Shown here piece by piece: positions 24,678 to 33,533 of a stretch of DNA of 64,000 nucleotides. Each line of letters opens with the position of its first letter. The first letter of the stretch is position 1. The position numbers were made by a program, and so were the translations under genes. The notes beneath the pieces are model-generated. The model saw nothing but the letters and a program-made list of their open reading frames with translations. It was not told where the DNA came from and made no database searches. Source of the DNA: Flammeovirgaceae bacterium (GTDB lineage: Bacteria; Bacteroidota; Bacteroidia; Cytophagales; Cyclobacteriaceae); assembly GCA_020635915.1 (NCBI GenBank), contig JACJYU010000002.1:434001-498000 (forward strand). The letters are read 5' to 3'.

Positions 24678-25628
24678 ATGGAACACTTCCTTTCTTTCGA
24701 AAACGTACGCGACCCCAATGCCCTGGTTCAGTCTGCATTGGACTACAAAACCGATCCGTTCAGGGACAAGCACCTCGGACGGGGCAAGTCCATCGGAATG
24801 ATATTCCTCAACCCCAGCATGCGCACACGCATTAGCACCCAGCGCGCTGCCCACAACCTGGGTATGGAGGCGATTGTTTTTAATGTGGACAAAGAGGGCT
24901 GGCAACTTGAGTTTGAGGATGGCGTGGCCATGAACGGCAACAAGGCCGAGCATGTAAAAGAAGCCGCAGCGGTATTGGGCCAATACTTCGACATTATTGG
25001 CATCAGGACCTTTCCGGGGCTTGCCAACAGGGAAGAAGACTACAGTGAGCACTACATCAATCAATTTGTGAGATATGCGGGCGTGCCCGTGGTGAGCCTC
25101 GAAAGCGCCACCTTGCACCCATTGCAAAGCCTTGCCGATATGGTGACCATCAAAGAATTTCGCACAAAGGAAAAACCCAAGGTGGTGCTTACCTGGGCGC
25201 CACACGTCAAACCCCTGCCACAGGCAGTGCCCAATTCCTTTGCACAATGGATGGGCCATTGGGACGAAGTGGATTTTGTTATCGCCCACCCCGAAGGCTA
25301 TGGGCTCGACAAAAGGTTTACCAGGGGCCACGTCATAGAACATGACCAGGACAAGGCATTGGAGGGGGCGGATTTTGTGTACGTGAAGAACTGGTCTTCC
25401 TACGAACCATACGGGCAAATGCCTGATAATTCACTGGCATGGATGATCACCAACAAAAAACTGGAAGCCACCAACGGTGCCAAAGTCATGCACTGCCTCC
25501 CGGTGAGAAGGAACCTTGTCATTGCGGATGAAGTATTGGACGGCCCCCAATCCATTGTTGTTCAACAGGCGGGCAACCGGGTATGGGCCGCGCAAGCCGT
25601 ATTATCGGATATCCTCAAAAACCTTTGA
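24678..25628 (+). CDS. argF': N-acylornithine carbamoyltransferase, predicted N-succinylornithine type
   Basis: 316 residues. It has carbamoyl phosphate loop SMRTR (47-51) and HCLPVRRN (272-279), with the long NKAEH...EAAAVLGQYFDIIG region typical of AOTCase/SOTCase rather than of ordinary ArgF. At the position that separates acetylornithine (Glu) from succinylornithine (Pro) enzymes, this protein has Ala90, in the exact register of Pro90 in the Bacteroides fragilis enzyme as I recall it. Loss of Glu at this site is reported to favour the succinyl substrate. One base separates it from argC. The family is sure; the acyl group is an inference. Confidence 0.88.
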   Translation: MEHFLSFENVRDPNALVQSALDYKTDPFRDKHLGRGKSIGMIFLNPSMRTRISTQRAAHNLGMEAIVFNVDKEGWQLEFEDGVAMNGNKAEHVKEAAAVLGQYFDIIGIRTFPGLANREEDYSEHYINQFVRYAGVPVVSLESATLHPLQSLADMVTIKEFRTKEKPKVVLTWAPHVKPLPQAVPNSFAQWMGHWDEVDFVIAHPEGYGLDKRFTRGHVIEHDQDKALEGADFVYVKNWSSYEPYGQMPDNSLAWMITNKKLEATNGAKVMHCLPVRRNLVIADEVLDGPQSIVVQQAGNRVWAAQAVLSDILKNL

Positions 25629-25630
25629 CC

Positions 25631-26422
25631 ATGCAAAAACTGTATGTTATTAAAATAGGAGGCAACGTACTGGACGACCAGGTGGCATTGGCTGCCTTCC
25701 TTAAGGATTTTACCTCCATCCAGTACCCAAAAATACTGGTGCACGGAGGAGGGAAAACCGCCACAACCATTGGCAAAAGGATGGGCATTGAGGCCAATTA
25801 TGCCAACGGCAGGCGCATCACCGATGGCCCCACCCGGGACCTTGTCACCATGGTTTACGGGGGTTTGATAAACAAACAAATCGTGGCCACTTTGCAATCA
25901 TGGCAATGCAATGCGTTGGGGCTGACGGGTGCGGATGGCAACGCCCTTAAAGCCACCAAACGCCCTGTTGGGGAAATTGATTTCGGCCTTGTGGGCGATG
26001 TTGCCTCAAAGGATGTGAACACCTCCTTGCTGTACTTTCTGTTAAAGCAAAACATCATCCCCGTTTTTGCCCCCCTTACGTATAGCCATGAACATGGCAT
26101 GCTGAACACCAATGCAGACACCATAGCCTCGGCCGTGGCCGTGGCCTTAAGCAAACATTTTCATATCAGGATTATTTACTGCTTTGAGAAAAAGGGCGTA
26201 TTGAAAAATATTGAAAATGAAAAGTCGGTGATGAAGGCTATCGACAGGAAGGCCTATGGGGAATTGGTGGCGCAAAAGGCTTTGGTGGACGGTATTCTCC
26301 CAAAACTTGAAAATGCCTTTGAAGCATTGCAAAACGGTGTAGGTGAAATACTGATTGGAAGTGCTGCCGATCTCGTCAAAAACATGGGGGATGAACCTGA
26401 GGGCACATTGATCCGCAAATAA
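25631..26422 (+). CDS. argB: N-acylglutamate kinase
   Basis: 263 residues from the ATG at 25631, two bases after the argF' stop; the open frame extends upstream to 25583 but only inside argF'. Motifs: VIKIGGNVLDD (lysine and glycine loop for ATP), ILVHGGGK near residue 36-43, and NADTIASAVAVAL in the C-terminal nucleotide domain. It phosphorylates the acylglutamate made by the first enzyme. No N-terminal extension for arginine feedback is evident, so control may fall on the operon leader instead. Confidence 0.94.
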   Translation: MQKLYVIKIGGNVLDDQVALAAFLKDFTSIQYPKILVHGGGKTATTIGKRMGIEANYANGRRITDGPTRDLVTMVYGGLINKQIVATLQSWQCNALGLTGADGNALKATKRPVGEIDFGLVGDVASKDVNTSLLYFLLKQNIIPVFAPLTYSHEHGMLNTNADTIASAVAVALSKHFHIRIIYCFEKKGVLKNIENEKSVMKAIDRKAYGELVAQKALVDGILPKLENAFEALQNGVGEILIGSAADLVKNMGDEPEGTLIRK

Positions 26423-26424
26423 CC

Positions 26425-27504
26425 ATGGCGTACCCCACCCCTCCGTATATCGACCTCTTAAAGCAATTGATTGCCATTCCTTCTTTCAGCAAAACGGAGG
26501 ACAATACCCGCGATGCCATTGTGGGTTTTTTCACGTCCAGGGGCATCAGCCCGCAAGTGATGGGGAACAATGTCTGGGCAATCAACCGCCACTTCGATGC
26601 AAAAAAGCCAACCTTGCTCCTCAACTCCCACCATGATACGGTAAAACCCAATGCCGGGTATACCAGGAACCCGTTTGCGCCTTCCATGGAGGGGGGCAAA
26701 CTATTTGGGCTGGGCAGCAACGATGCGGGGGGGGCTTTGGTGTCGCTTATTGCCGTCTTCCTTCACTTTGAACCCCAGGAAGGCCTGCCCTTCAATCTGG
26801 TGATGGCGGCCACTGCCGAGGAAGAAATTTCCGGCACCGGGGGGATAGAAAGCATCTGGGGCAGCCTGCCCACGATCGGTTTTGCCATCGTGGGCGAGCC
26901 GACAGGGATGAACATCGCCATTGCGGAAAAAGGGCTATTGGTTTTGGATTGCTCGTGCAAGGGCAAGGCAGGGCATGCCGCCCGGGAAGAAGGGGACAAT
27001 GCCATATACCAAGCCATGAAAGACATCGAATGGTTTAGGGATTTTAAATTCCCCAAAACTTCGGCCATGTTGGGGCACGTTAAGATGTCCGTGACGATGG
27101 TCCAGGCAGGGCAGGCGCACAACCAGGTGCCTGACGAATGCCGGTTCACGGTAGACTGCCGGGTCACTGACGCCTATACCCTGGAAGAAACATTGGGCAT
27201 AATTAGGGAAAACACCTCTTGCGAAATAAAACCGCGAAGCTTAAGGCTGCGCCCATCGGGCATTGATGTGCAGCACCCGCTGGTCAAGGCCGGGCAGCAA
27301 ATAAAAAAAGGATTGTACGGGTCGCCCACCACCTCTGACCAGGCACTGATACCTGTCCCCTCCATCAAGATGGGCCCGGGCGATCCTTCACGGTCGCATG
27401 CCGCGGACGAATTTATATGCCTAGACGAAATACAAAACGGCATTTCGGATTATATCGAATTGATAACTGCCCTGGCAGAGGGGCTAAACACACAACCAAA
27501 ATGA
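26425..27504 (+). CDS. M20-family N-acyl-ornithine/citrulline deacylase (ArgE-like)
   Basis: 359 residues. Zinc-site motifs of the M20 family are in order: NSHHDTVKPN (about 71-80), LGSNDAGGALVSL (about 94-106) and TAEEEISGTGG (about 131-141), with a later GPGDPSRSHAADEF carrying the last His. In this pathway the substrate is N-acetyl- or N-succinylcitrulline, since carbamoylation precedes deacylation. The name argE would fit by position. It overlaps argH by four bases (ATGA). Confidence 0.9.
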   Translation: MAYPTPPYIDLLKQLIAIPSFSKTEDNTRDAIVGFFTSRGISPQVMGNNVWAINRHFDAKKPTLLLNSHHDTVKPNAGYTRNPFAPSMEGGKLFGLGSNDAGGALVSLIAVFLHFEPQEGLPFNLVMAATAEEEISGTGGIESIWGSLPTIGFAIVGEPTGMNIAIAEKGLLVLDCSCKGKAGHAAREEGDNAIYQAMKDIEWFRDFKFPKTSAMLGHVKMSVTMVQAGQAHNQVPDECRFTVDCRVTDAYTLEETLGIIRENTSCEIKPRSLRLRPSGIDVQHPLVKAGQQIKKGLYGSPTTSDQALIPVPSIKMGPGDPSRSHAADEFICLDEIQNGISDYIELITALAEGLNTQPK

Positions 27505-28832
27505 AGCTTTGGCAAAAAAACAAAGATGCCCTGAAGGAAGTAAGCCAATTCACGGTGGGCCAGGACAAGGAACTGGACCTGTTCCTCGCGCCCTTTGATG
27601 TCATTGGGTCGTTAGCGCACATTCAAATGCTGGCCTCTATCGGGCTGCTTGAAAAAACCGAACGGGACCGGCTGGCACATGCCTTGAAGGAAATTTACAA
27701 GGAAATCCAAAACGGTGGTTTTAAGATAGATGAAGGCGTGGAGGATATCCACTCACAGGTTGAGCTGATGCTTACCGCCCGCCTGGGCGCGCTGGGAAAA
27801 AAAATCCATAGTGGCCGCTCGCGCAACGACCAGGTATTGCTGGACATTAAACTATTCCTCAGGAACGGCATCCAGGAGTTGGTGGGGGAAATTAAATCCC
27901 TGTTTGACCTGTTGCTGACCTTGAGCGAAAGGCACAAAGGCAAACTGCTTCCCGGCTACACCCATTTGCAATTGGCCATGCCCTCTTCCTTTGGCCTTTG
28001 GTTTGGCGCTTATGCGGAAAGCCTCGTGGATGACGTGGCCACACTGCATGGTGCCTACAAAGTGGCCAATAAAAACCCATTGGGGTCAGCGGCTGGGTAC
28101 GGGTCCTCCCTCCCACTCAACCGGAAAATGACCACGGAGCTACTGGGCTTTGGCGAACTGAACTACAATGTGGTGTATGCCCAAATGGGCAGGGGAAAAA
28201 CCGAAAAAATAGTGGCCGCTGCCATTGGCAACGTGGCCGCCACATTGGGCAAGCTATCCATGGACGCCTGCCTGTACCTCAATCAAAATTTTGACTTTAT
28301 AAGCTTTCCCGAAGAACTGACGACCGGGTCAAGCATTATGCCGCACAAAAAAAACCCCGATGTTTTTGAATTGGTCAGGGGCCGGTGCAACGACCTGCAG
28401 GCCCTGCCACATGCGATCGCGCTGGCCACTTCCAACCTGCCCTCGGGCTATCACCGGGATTTGCAATTGCTAAAAGAAAAACTGTTTCCCGCCTTTGGCC
28501 AGATAATGGATTGCCTGCAGATGGTGCGCCTAATGTTGTCCCACATTGAAGTAAAAGAAGGGCTGTTGGAAGATGAAAAATACAAATACCTTTTTAGCGT
28601 GGAAGAAGTGAACCAATTGGTTTTGCAAGGCATTCCCTTTAGGGATGCTTATGGAAGGGTTGGCCAATCCATTGAAAGAGGAGAATTCAAGCCTATCGGG
28701 AAAATCCACCATACACATGAGGGCAGTATGGGCAATTTGTGCAATGACGAAATCAGTAAAATGATGGACAAGGAAATCCAATCGTTTCAATTTGACGTGG
28801 CAAATGGGAAAGTGGCACAATTGCTGTCTTAG
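27501..28832 (+). CDS. argH: Argininosuccinate lyase
   Basis: 443 residues from the ATG at 27501, which overlaps the preceding stop as ATGA; the frame is open further upstream only inside the M20 gene. The fumarase/aspartase signature GSSIMPHKKNPDVFEL is at about residues 275-290, and SGRSRNDQV (about 104-112) and GYTHLQLAMPSS hold substrate residues. It splits argininosuccinate into arginine and fumarate, the last step of the pathway. A terminator hairpin follows 24 bases after the stop. Confidence 0.96.
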   Translation: MKLWQKNKDALKEVSQFTVGQDKELDLFLAPFDVIGSLAHIQMLASIGLLEKTERDRLAHALKEIYKEIQNGGFKIDEGVEDIHSQVELMLTARLGALGKKIHSGRSRNDQVLLDIKLFLRNGIQELVGEIKSLFDLLLTLSERHKGKLLPGYTHLQLAMPSSFGLWFGAYAESLVDDVATLHGAYKVANKNPLGSAAGYGSSLPLNRKMTTELLGFGELNYNVVYAQMGRGKTEKIVAAAIGNVAATLGKLSMDACLYLNQNFDFISFPEELTTGSSIMPHKKNPDVFELVRGRCNDLQALPHAIALATSNLPSGYHRDLQLLKEKLFPAFGQIMDCLQMVRLMLSHIEVKEGLLEDEKYKYLFSVEEVNQLVLQGIPFRDAYGRVGQSIERGEFKPIGKIHHTHEGSMGNLCNDEISKMMDKEIQSFQFDVANGKVAQLLS

Positions 28833-28855
28833 GCACAAGAAATGACCCCGGCACC

Positions 28856-28884
28856 TTCCGTATGCACAATGCAGGCATACGGAA
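28856..28884 (+). terminator. Terminator of the arginine operon
   Basis: Perfect 10 bp stem TTCCGTATGC / GCATACGGAA with a 9-base loop, followed by a T-rich stretch TTTTGTAATTTTG. A TAATTTTG (TAnnTTTG) at 28890 may be the -7 box of the next gene, overlapping the end of the terminator. Confidence 0.75.
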
Positions 28885-28934
28885 TTTTGTAATTTTGCAC
28901 CGGTTTCAAATTTTGGTTTTTAAAATTATAATTA

Positions 28935-30170
28935 ATGGGGGCCCAAACCATACTTTATGTCATTCTGGCCATTTCGGCCATCAGCTACCTGTTTGGCCAG
29001 GCATTGGAGTACCTCAACCTGAAGGCATTGCGCCAGGACATCCCCGAAGAAATTGCCTCGTTTTACGATAAAGAAAAATACCTTCAATCGCTTGCCTACC
29101 ACCGTGAGCAAACCCGGTTTTCCTTTTTGACGTCCGCCTTTGGCTTTGTGGTTTCCTTTGGCATGCTGCTGTTCGGGGGCTTCGGTTGGACCGATGCCCT
29201 GCTTCGCCCGTATTTTAGCCATGAAATACCCCTGGCGTTGGGGTTCTTTGCCGTCATCATCATTGGGTCAGACCTCCTCACCCTGCCGTTTCAATGGCAT
29301 TCCACTTTTGGCATTGAGGAAAAATACGGTTTTAATAAAACCACAGTAAAAACGTTTGTAATGGACAAGCTGAAAGGGTACCTGCTGGGCAGCCTGATTG
29401 GCGGGGCATTGCTTGCCTTGCTTATTTTTTCCATCAACCGCATAGGCCCCGGTTTTTGGGTTTGGTTTGGGCTTATGGCCGCGGCATTTGTCCTGTTTAT
29501 GAACATGTTCTACACCACCCTGCTGCTCCCCCTCTTCAACAAACTCACCCCCCTCGGTGAAGGCGAACTAAAAACCGCCATAGAGGATTTTGCCAAAAAG
29601 GTAAATTTTCCCCTCGACAATATTTTTATCATGGATGGGTCCAAAAGGTCAAAAAAGGCCAATGCTTTTTTCTCTGGCATCGGCAAGAAAAAGAAAATAG
29701 TCCTGTTCGACACATTGATCGAAAACCACACCACCGAAGAACTGGTGGCCGTACTGGCCCATGAAGTGGGGCATTACAAAAAGAAACATATTGTTTGGGG
29801 CTACGTGCTGTCGGTGGCCCAAATATTTTTAATGCTATTTATCCTTTCCTTAATGGTATTCAACCAGGACCTGTCGCTTGCGCTCGGGGGGCAGGTGCAG
29901 GCCATCCACCTCAACCTGGTCGCTTTTATGATTTTGTTCTCGCCCATTTCGGGGATCACGGGCTTGTTTGCAAGCATGTACAGCCGCAAAAACGAGTTCG
30001 AGGCGGATGCCTATGCCAAAAACACCTTCAGTGGGGCCGCACTGGCGCGCGCGTTAAAAAAACTTTCCGTGGATTCGTTGAGCAATTTATACCCCCATCC
30101 TGCCTATGTTTTTTTCCACTACTCGCACCCTCCTTTATTAAAAAGGCTGGAGGCCATTAAACGGGCGTAA
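28935..30170 (+). CDS. M48-family zinc metalloprotease (Ste24/CAAX prenyl protease type)
   Basis: 411 residues. The zinc motif is VLAHEVGHYKKKH (HExxH) at about residue 275, with the third ligand Glu in RKNEFEADAYA. About seven TM helices surround it, including segments at 3-20, 60-85, 98-120, 150-200 and 290-350, and IEEKYGFNKTT is a conserved M48A feature. Members cleave or survey membrane proteins at the inner membrane. It converges on the DUF4097 gene, with a strong bidirectional terminator between them. Confidence 0.9.
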   Translation: MGAQTILYVILAISAISYLFGQALEYLNLKALRQDIPEEIASFYDKEKYLQSLAYHREQTRFSFLTSAFGFVVSFGMLLFGGFGWTDALLRPYFSHEIPLALGFFAVIIIGSDLLTLPFQWHSTFGIEEKYGFNKTTVKTFVMDKLKGYLLGSLIGGALLALLIFSINRIGPGFWVWFGLMAAAFVLFMNMFYTTLLLPLFNKLTPLGEGELKTAIEDFAKKVNFPLDNIFIMDGSKRSKKANAFFSGIGKKKKIVLFDTLIENHTTEELVAVLAHEVGHYKKKHIVWGYVLSVAQIFLMLFILSLMVFNQDLSLALGGQVQAIHLNLVAFMILFSPISGITGLFASMYSRKNEFEADAYAKNTFSGAALARALKKLSVDSLSNLYPHPAYVFFHYSHPPLLKRLEAIKRA

Positions 30171-30223
30171 CACGGGGTGGAATAATTTATAGCAGCCGGA
30201 AGCCGGGCCGCGTGGCAAATGGG

Positions 30224-30253
30224 TTTTGGGGCGGCCGGACGGCCGCCCCAAAA
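30224..30253. terminator. Bidirectional terminator
   Basis: TTTTGGGGCGGCC - GGAC - GGCCGCCCCAAAA, a perfect 13 bp stem with flanking A and T runs that serve both strands. It separates the M48 protease gene (+) from the DUF4097 gene (-). Confidence 0.9.
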
Positions 30254-30280
30254 GTGAAAAAATATTGCCTAAACAATTCC

Positions 30281-31105
30281 TTACTGCTTTTTGCGGATGA
30301 TGATGTCGCCATTGTAGTTTTTCATGGTAAACTCCGGCCCACCGCCATTTACGTCACCTTTCACCCAATCGTCTATGGTCACCCGGTAGGTTCCTGATTT
30401 TGCTTCCTTTTTTTGAATAGGGCCGGTCTTTATCAAGTTCACGTCAAACCCGGTGTATATTTCGCCACGCTCCGTCTTCATTTTCAAGGTTCCTTTAAAG
30501 GTGGAGGGAAACGTGAGGTCGATGTCGCCATTGTAGGTACTGTACGACATCGGGGTACCTTCCGTCAATTTATCAAAAGTAACTTTGATGTCGCCATTGT
30601 AGGTGGCGGCCACCACCGACCCCGAAATATCCCTGGCAGTGATCTCGCCATTGTAATTGTTGATCTCCACTTCGCCCTGCACGTTTGAGATCACGATGTC
30701 GCCATCATTGTATGCCTTCACCTTCATGTCGAACCCGGCAGGGACCTCAATGACAAGGTTCATGGTATTGTTCCAGGAATCGGAACCCACTTTCACCACG
30801 TTGCCGTTCTCGGAGGCATCAAGGTCCATCGTGCCACTGCTGATCCGCCTGAGGCCATCCTTGGCCGCCCCCTCCCAGCCCTTGCTTTTATTGCGGTCCA
30901 CTAACTGGTATTTTATCAACACGTCCTTCCGTAGTGTACCCTTTACGGTGATCGACCCGGTATTGAGTTGCGCTATTAGTTTCCCTCTTTTTGCAGGGTC
31001 GGTAAGCGGCACGGCAAACTCGCCCTCTGTCTGCGCCATGATGTACGAGGGCAGCACCACCAGTATTACCATTAACCATTTCATTCTTATTGTGTCTTTT
31101 TTCAT
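30281..31105 (-). CDS. Secreted DUF4097 beta-helix protein (distal member of ECF operon)
   Basis: 274 residues from the ATG at 31105 (the frame extends to 31129, but MKKDTIRMKWLMVILVVLP is a better signal peptide start). After cleavage near IMAQ the protein is a series of beta-strand turns with the recurring YNGDI/YNGEI element (NNYNGEI, ATYNGDI, STYNGDI, KNYNGDI), as in DUF4097 adhesin-like beta-helices. Function unknown; it is probably an envelope protein made under ECF sigma control. The DUF4097 gene upstream ends at 31126, about 20 bp away, so they share a transcript. Confidence 0.75.
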   Translation of the reverse strand: MKKDTIRMKWLMVILVVLPSYIMAQTEGEFAVPLTDPAKRGKLIAQLNTGSITVKGTLRKDVLIKYQLVDRNKSKGWEGAAKDGLRRISSGTMDLDASENGNVVKVGSDSWNNTMNLVIEVPAGFDMKVKAYNDGDIVISNVQGEVEINNYNGEITARDISGSVVAATYNGDIKVTFDKLTEGTPMSYSTYNGDIDLTFPSTFKGTLKMKTERGEIYTGFDVNLIKTGPIQKKEAKSGTYRVTIDDWVKGDVNGGGPEFTMKNYNGDIIIRKKQ

Positions 31106-31125
31106 AAATGTTTTCGTTTTCAAAA

Positions 31126-32013
31126 TCAAATTTCTTTTAAGTAGGCATTTCCGTTAAAGGTTTCGATGTCCAGGTAAACCCCTCCGTTTCCTATTTTAAA
31201 CCGGTTACCGCTGATCTTGTACTCCACACCGGCTTTTCCAGGCCTTTTTTCCAATTCGACAGGCAAGGCCTCGATGGATTCGACATTGGTGTAAAAACCA
31301 CCGTTGAAGCTTTCAAAACCCACGCTCGCCCCTATCCCTTTTTTTACAAGGATGTTGATGTCCCCGTTGAGGGCATAGTAGGTGCAGGCCGAAGTGGGAT
31401 TGTTGTCATACTCCAGGTCAATGTTGCCATTGATGGACGAAACACTCGTGGCCCCAGAGATTTGGGTGAGCTTGATGCTACCATTGATATTATTGGCATA
31501 CAAACTGCCCTTTACATTTTCCACCGAAATGTCCCCATCATTGACGGTGCTTACGGCAAGGTTGATGGCGTAGGGCACCTTTATGGTAAAGTCCATGGAG
31601 TACCGGTATTCCTCCCTGCAATCATCGCCCCTGCCCGACCAGTTGTAGTTCCAGCCCATCCGGTCCCTTTTGCCGCGATGGTAACGTGCGTTGCCCCTGC
31701 CAAAGTCGCTGCATGTCCCTTTTACATACAGGACCAGGGTGTCGGCCAGGTCTATTATGCCCAGTTGGATTTCGGCTTTCCCCTTCTCCAGGCGGGCTTG
31801 CGTTTTGGCCAGGATTTCCTTGTCCACTTCCACTATTATTTTGTCCCCCCCATAGCCTTTCACCTGGATGCCCCCGTTGATGTTGGCCACCAGCAGGGCA
31901 TTTTTATCTGATTTTTTTTCAAAGGCCAGCTCTTTTTTTATCGTTTCGTTATACTGCTGGGCAACACCTGGCCACCACCCGGCCACCATTATGGCGATCA
32001 ATAGTTTTTTCAT
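31126..32013 (-). CDS. Secreted DUF4097-like beta-helix protein (third gene of ECF operon)
   Basis: 295 residues with a signal peptide ending GVAQQ. Beta-helix turns follow the same idea as in the next gene (VNDGDISVENVKGSL, NNINGSIKLT, SSINGNIDLE, YALNGDINI, ESFNGGFYT, ETFNGNAYL). A Gly/Arg-rich stretch with several Tyr and two Cys (about 105-140) interrupts the strands. Four bases separate it from the HEAT-repeat gene. It is a paralog of the distal gene, perhaps partner subunits of one surface structure. Biochemical role unknown. Confidence 0.72.
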   Translation of the reverse strand: MKKLLIAIMVAGWWPGVAQQYNETIKKELAFEKKSDKNALLVANINGGIQVKGYGGDKIIVEVDKEILAKTQARLEKGKAEIQLGIIDLADTLVLYVKGTCSDFGRGNARYHRGKRDRMGWNYNWSGRGDDCREEYRYSMDFTIKVPYAINLAVSTVNDGDISVENVKGSLYANNINGSIKLTQISGATSVSSINGNIDLEYDNNPTSACTYYALNGDINILVKKGIGASVGFESFNGGFYTNVESIEALPVELEKRPGKAGVEYKISGNRFKIGNGGVYLDIETFNGNAYLKEI

Positions 32014-32017
32014 TTTG

Positions 32018-32797
32018 TCAAATTAAAACCTGAATGCTTTCTTCTATCCTTTCCTTTATTTCTTTTGGCGTGGCTTCTTCCTGCAACAATTTTCTTAGTT
32101 CCTTCACGGATTTTTTTTCATGAAGGGCCACCATCAGGTCGGCAAGGGCCACCTGCACCATCGGGGAGCCCTGGTTGGCAATGGACTTGATTAAGGATTC
32201 CCTTACGCTGCTATCTTGTACATAAGGCCGGAGCGCATCCAGGGCCGCCAACCTTACATTGACGTTACCGTCTTCATTTAGGGCCTGGATCAAGGCCGCG
32301 GTCACCTTTTTGCTGGCCTGGGCCATTTCGCTGGTCAGGCCCACCGCCTTCAACCGGTCAGTGGCCGATTCCTTCTCCAGCAATGACAGCATCACCATTT
32401 CCTTCAAACCCGTCACCTCCCGGGTGAGGCTGTCCACGCTCTTTTCATGAGGACGGTTCACCAGGTAACCACCGGTAAAGCCTGCAATCAGCAAAACCAG
32501 GGCAAAGGCCAAACGCGGTGCCAACACGTTCCATTGCGGCAACCGTAATAGGAAAGTGCCTTTGCGTGCCTTCCCCTTCTCCTCCTTCAACATTGCATAA
32601 AACCTGGCATCCTGTTGCATCGATGGCGCGGGGTCCGGGAAGGCCATTATCCTTTCTTCCAATTGCGACAGGTCCCGGAGTGCCGTTGGCAACACCCTCC
32701 CCTCCTCGATCAATTGTTCCAGTTTCAGGATGTCCCCCGGGGCGGCAAGGCCCTGGTTGTACCTTTCAATTAATTCCTTTACCTCGTTCTTTTCCAT
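32018..32797 (-). CDS. HEAT-repeat single-pass membrane protein, candidate anti-sigma factor
   Basis: 259 residues. Residues 1-90 are cytosolic and helical (MEKNEVKELIERYNQGLA, reminiscent of anti-sigma N-termini). One TM lies at about 94-112 (LAFALVLLIAGFTGGYLV). The periplasmic C-terminal 140 residues carry HEAT-like repeats (VNVRLAALDALRPYVQDS, PMVQVALADLMVALHE). It starts one base after the ECF sigma gene, the usual place for its anti-sigma factor. The pairing is inferred from position and topology, not from a known anti-sigma domain. Confidence 0.65.
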   Translation of the reverse strand: MEKNEVKELIERYNQGLAAPGDILKLEQLIEEGRVLPTALRDLSQLEERIMAFPDPAPSMQQDARFYAMLKEEKGKARKGTFLLRLPQWNVLAPRLAFALVLLIAGFTGGYLVNRPHEKSVDSLTREVTGLKEMVMLSLLEKESATDRLKAVGLTSEMAQASKKVTAALIQALNEDGNVNVRLAALDALRPYVQDSSVRESLIKSIANQGSPMVQVALADLMVALHEKKSVKELRKLLQEEATPKEIKERIEESIQVLI

Positions 32798-32798
32798 A

Positions 32799-33353
32799 TC
32801 ACATTTGTTTTTCCAATTTTCCGTACACGCCTTTCAACTCTTGCAATGCCCTGAACACCTTTACTTTCACTGCGCCTTCCGTGCACCCGAGCAGCTCGCC
32901 AATCTCCTTGTATTTTTTGTCCTGGTATTTGCTCAACAGCAGTACCTCCCTTTTTTCTGGCGAAAGCTTGTCCATGGCCAGGCCCAGCATCATGTGCTCC
33001 TCCTCGTGCTCCATTTCCATCGACTTGTTTTCCGAATGCCCCAGCTTGTGCTCCCAGTTTTCAACGGGGTCCTTGCCTTTTATCTTCTCTTTCCTGAAAT
33101 GGTCATACCGCACGTTTCGCGCTATGTGGAACAACCATGTTTTGAATTCGCCATCACCGCGAAAAAGATGGCGGTATTTCATTACCCGGTAAAAAGTATT
33201 CTGCACCAGGTCATCGCTCAATTGCTGGTCACGGTCCATGCCATAAAAGAAGCCATACAACGGCCTTTTATAGCGTTCATAAAGGAGGCCCAGCCTGTCA
33301 AGGCCCCCATCCCGAACACTGGTCATCAATGCATTGTCGGAAAGCTTGTCCAA
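32799..33353 (-). CDS. ECF RNA polymerase sigma factor
   Basis: 184 residues from a TTG, the only start in the frame after an upstream stop. Sigma-70 region 2 spans about 20-90 (LYERYKRPLYGFFYGM, DDLVQNTFYRVMKYR, FKTWLFHIARNVRYDHFRKEK), and region 4 about 125-180 (LSPEKREVLLLSKYQDKKY then GCTEGAVKVKVFRALQELK). It recruits RNA polymerase to a small regulon, probably including its own operon, whose following genes are the HEAT-repeat protein and two DUF4097 proteins. Signal unknown. Confidence 0.9.
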   Translation of the reverse strand: MDKLSDNALMTSVRDGGLDRLGLLYERYKRPLYGFFYGMDRDQQLSDDLVQNTFYRVMKYRHLFRGDGEFKTWLFHIARNVRYDHFRKEKIKGKDPVENWEHKLGHSENKSMEMEHEEEHMMLGLAMDKLSPEKREVLLLSKYQDKKYKEIGELLGCTEGAVKVKVFRALQELKGVYGKLEKQM

Positions 33354-33474
33354 ATCGGAATACTCGGTTCATGCAGGGAAACCAGCCCTTTATGGAAAGG
33401 TTACAGCACTGCCCAATAAAAATAATAATTAATTCGCCCCGGGTGCTGCTGTTTTTCGCAGGCCCTGATAGGCA

Positions 33475-33506
33475 TAAAAAAAGGGCGGCATCCCCTGCCG
33501 GCCCTT
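33475..33506 (-). terminator. Terminator of the coiled-coil membrane protein gene
   Basis: AAGGGCGGCA - TCCCC - TGCCGGCCCTT forms a stem with one bulged base. On the minus strand it is followed by a run of seven T (plus-strand A-run at 33475-33482). Confidence 0.75.
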
Positions 33507-33533
33507 AATTGAAAAGTGTGATTTACGTGGCTG

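Noticed and set aside
27417..27500. Upstream extension of argH
   Set aside because: It lies inside the M20 gene and lacks homology; the ATGA overlap start at 27501 matches the family N-terminus.
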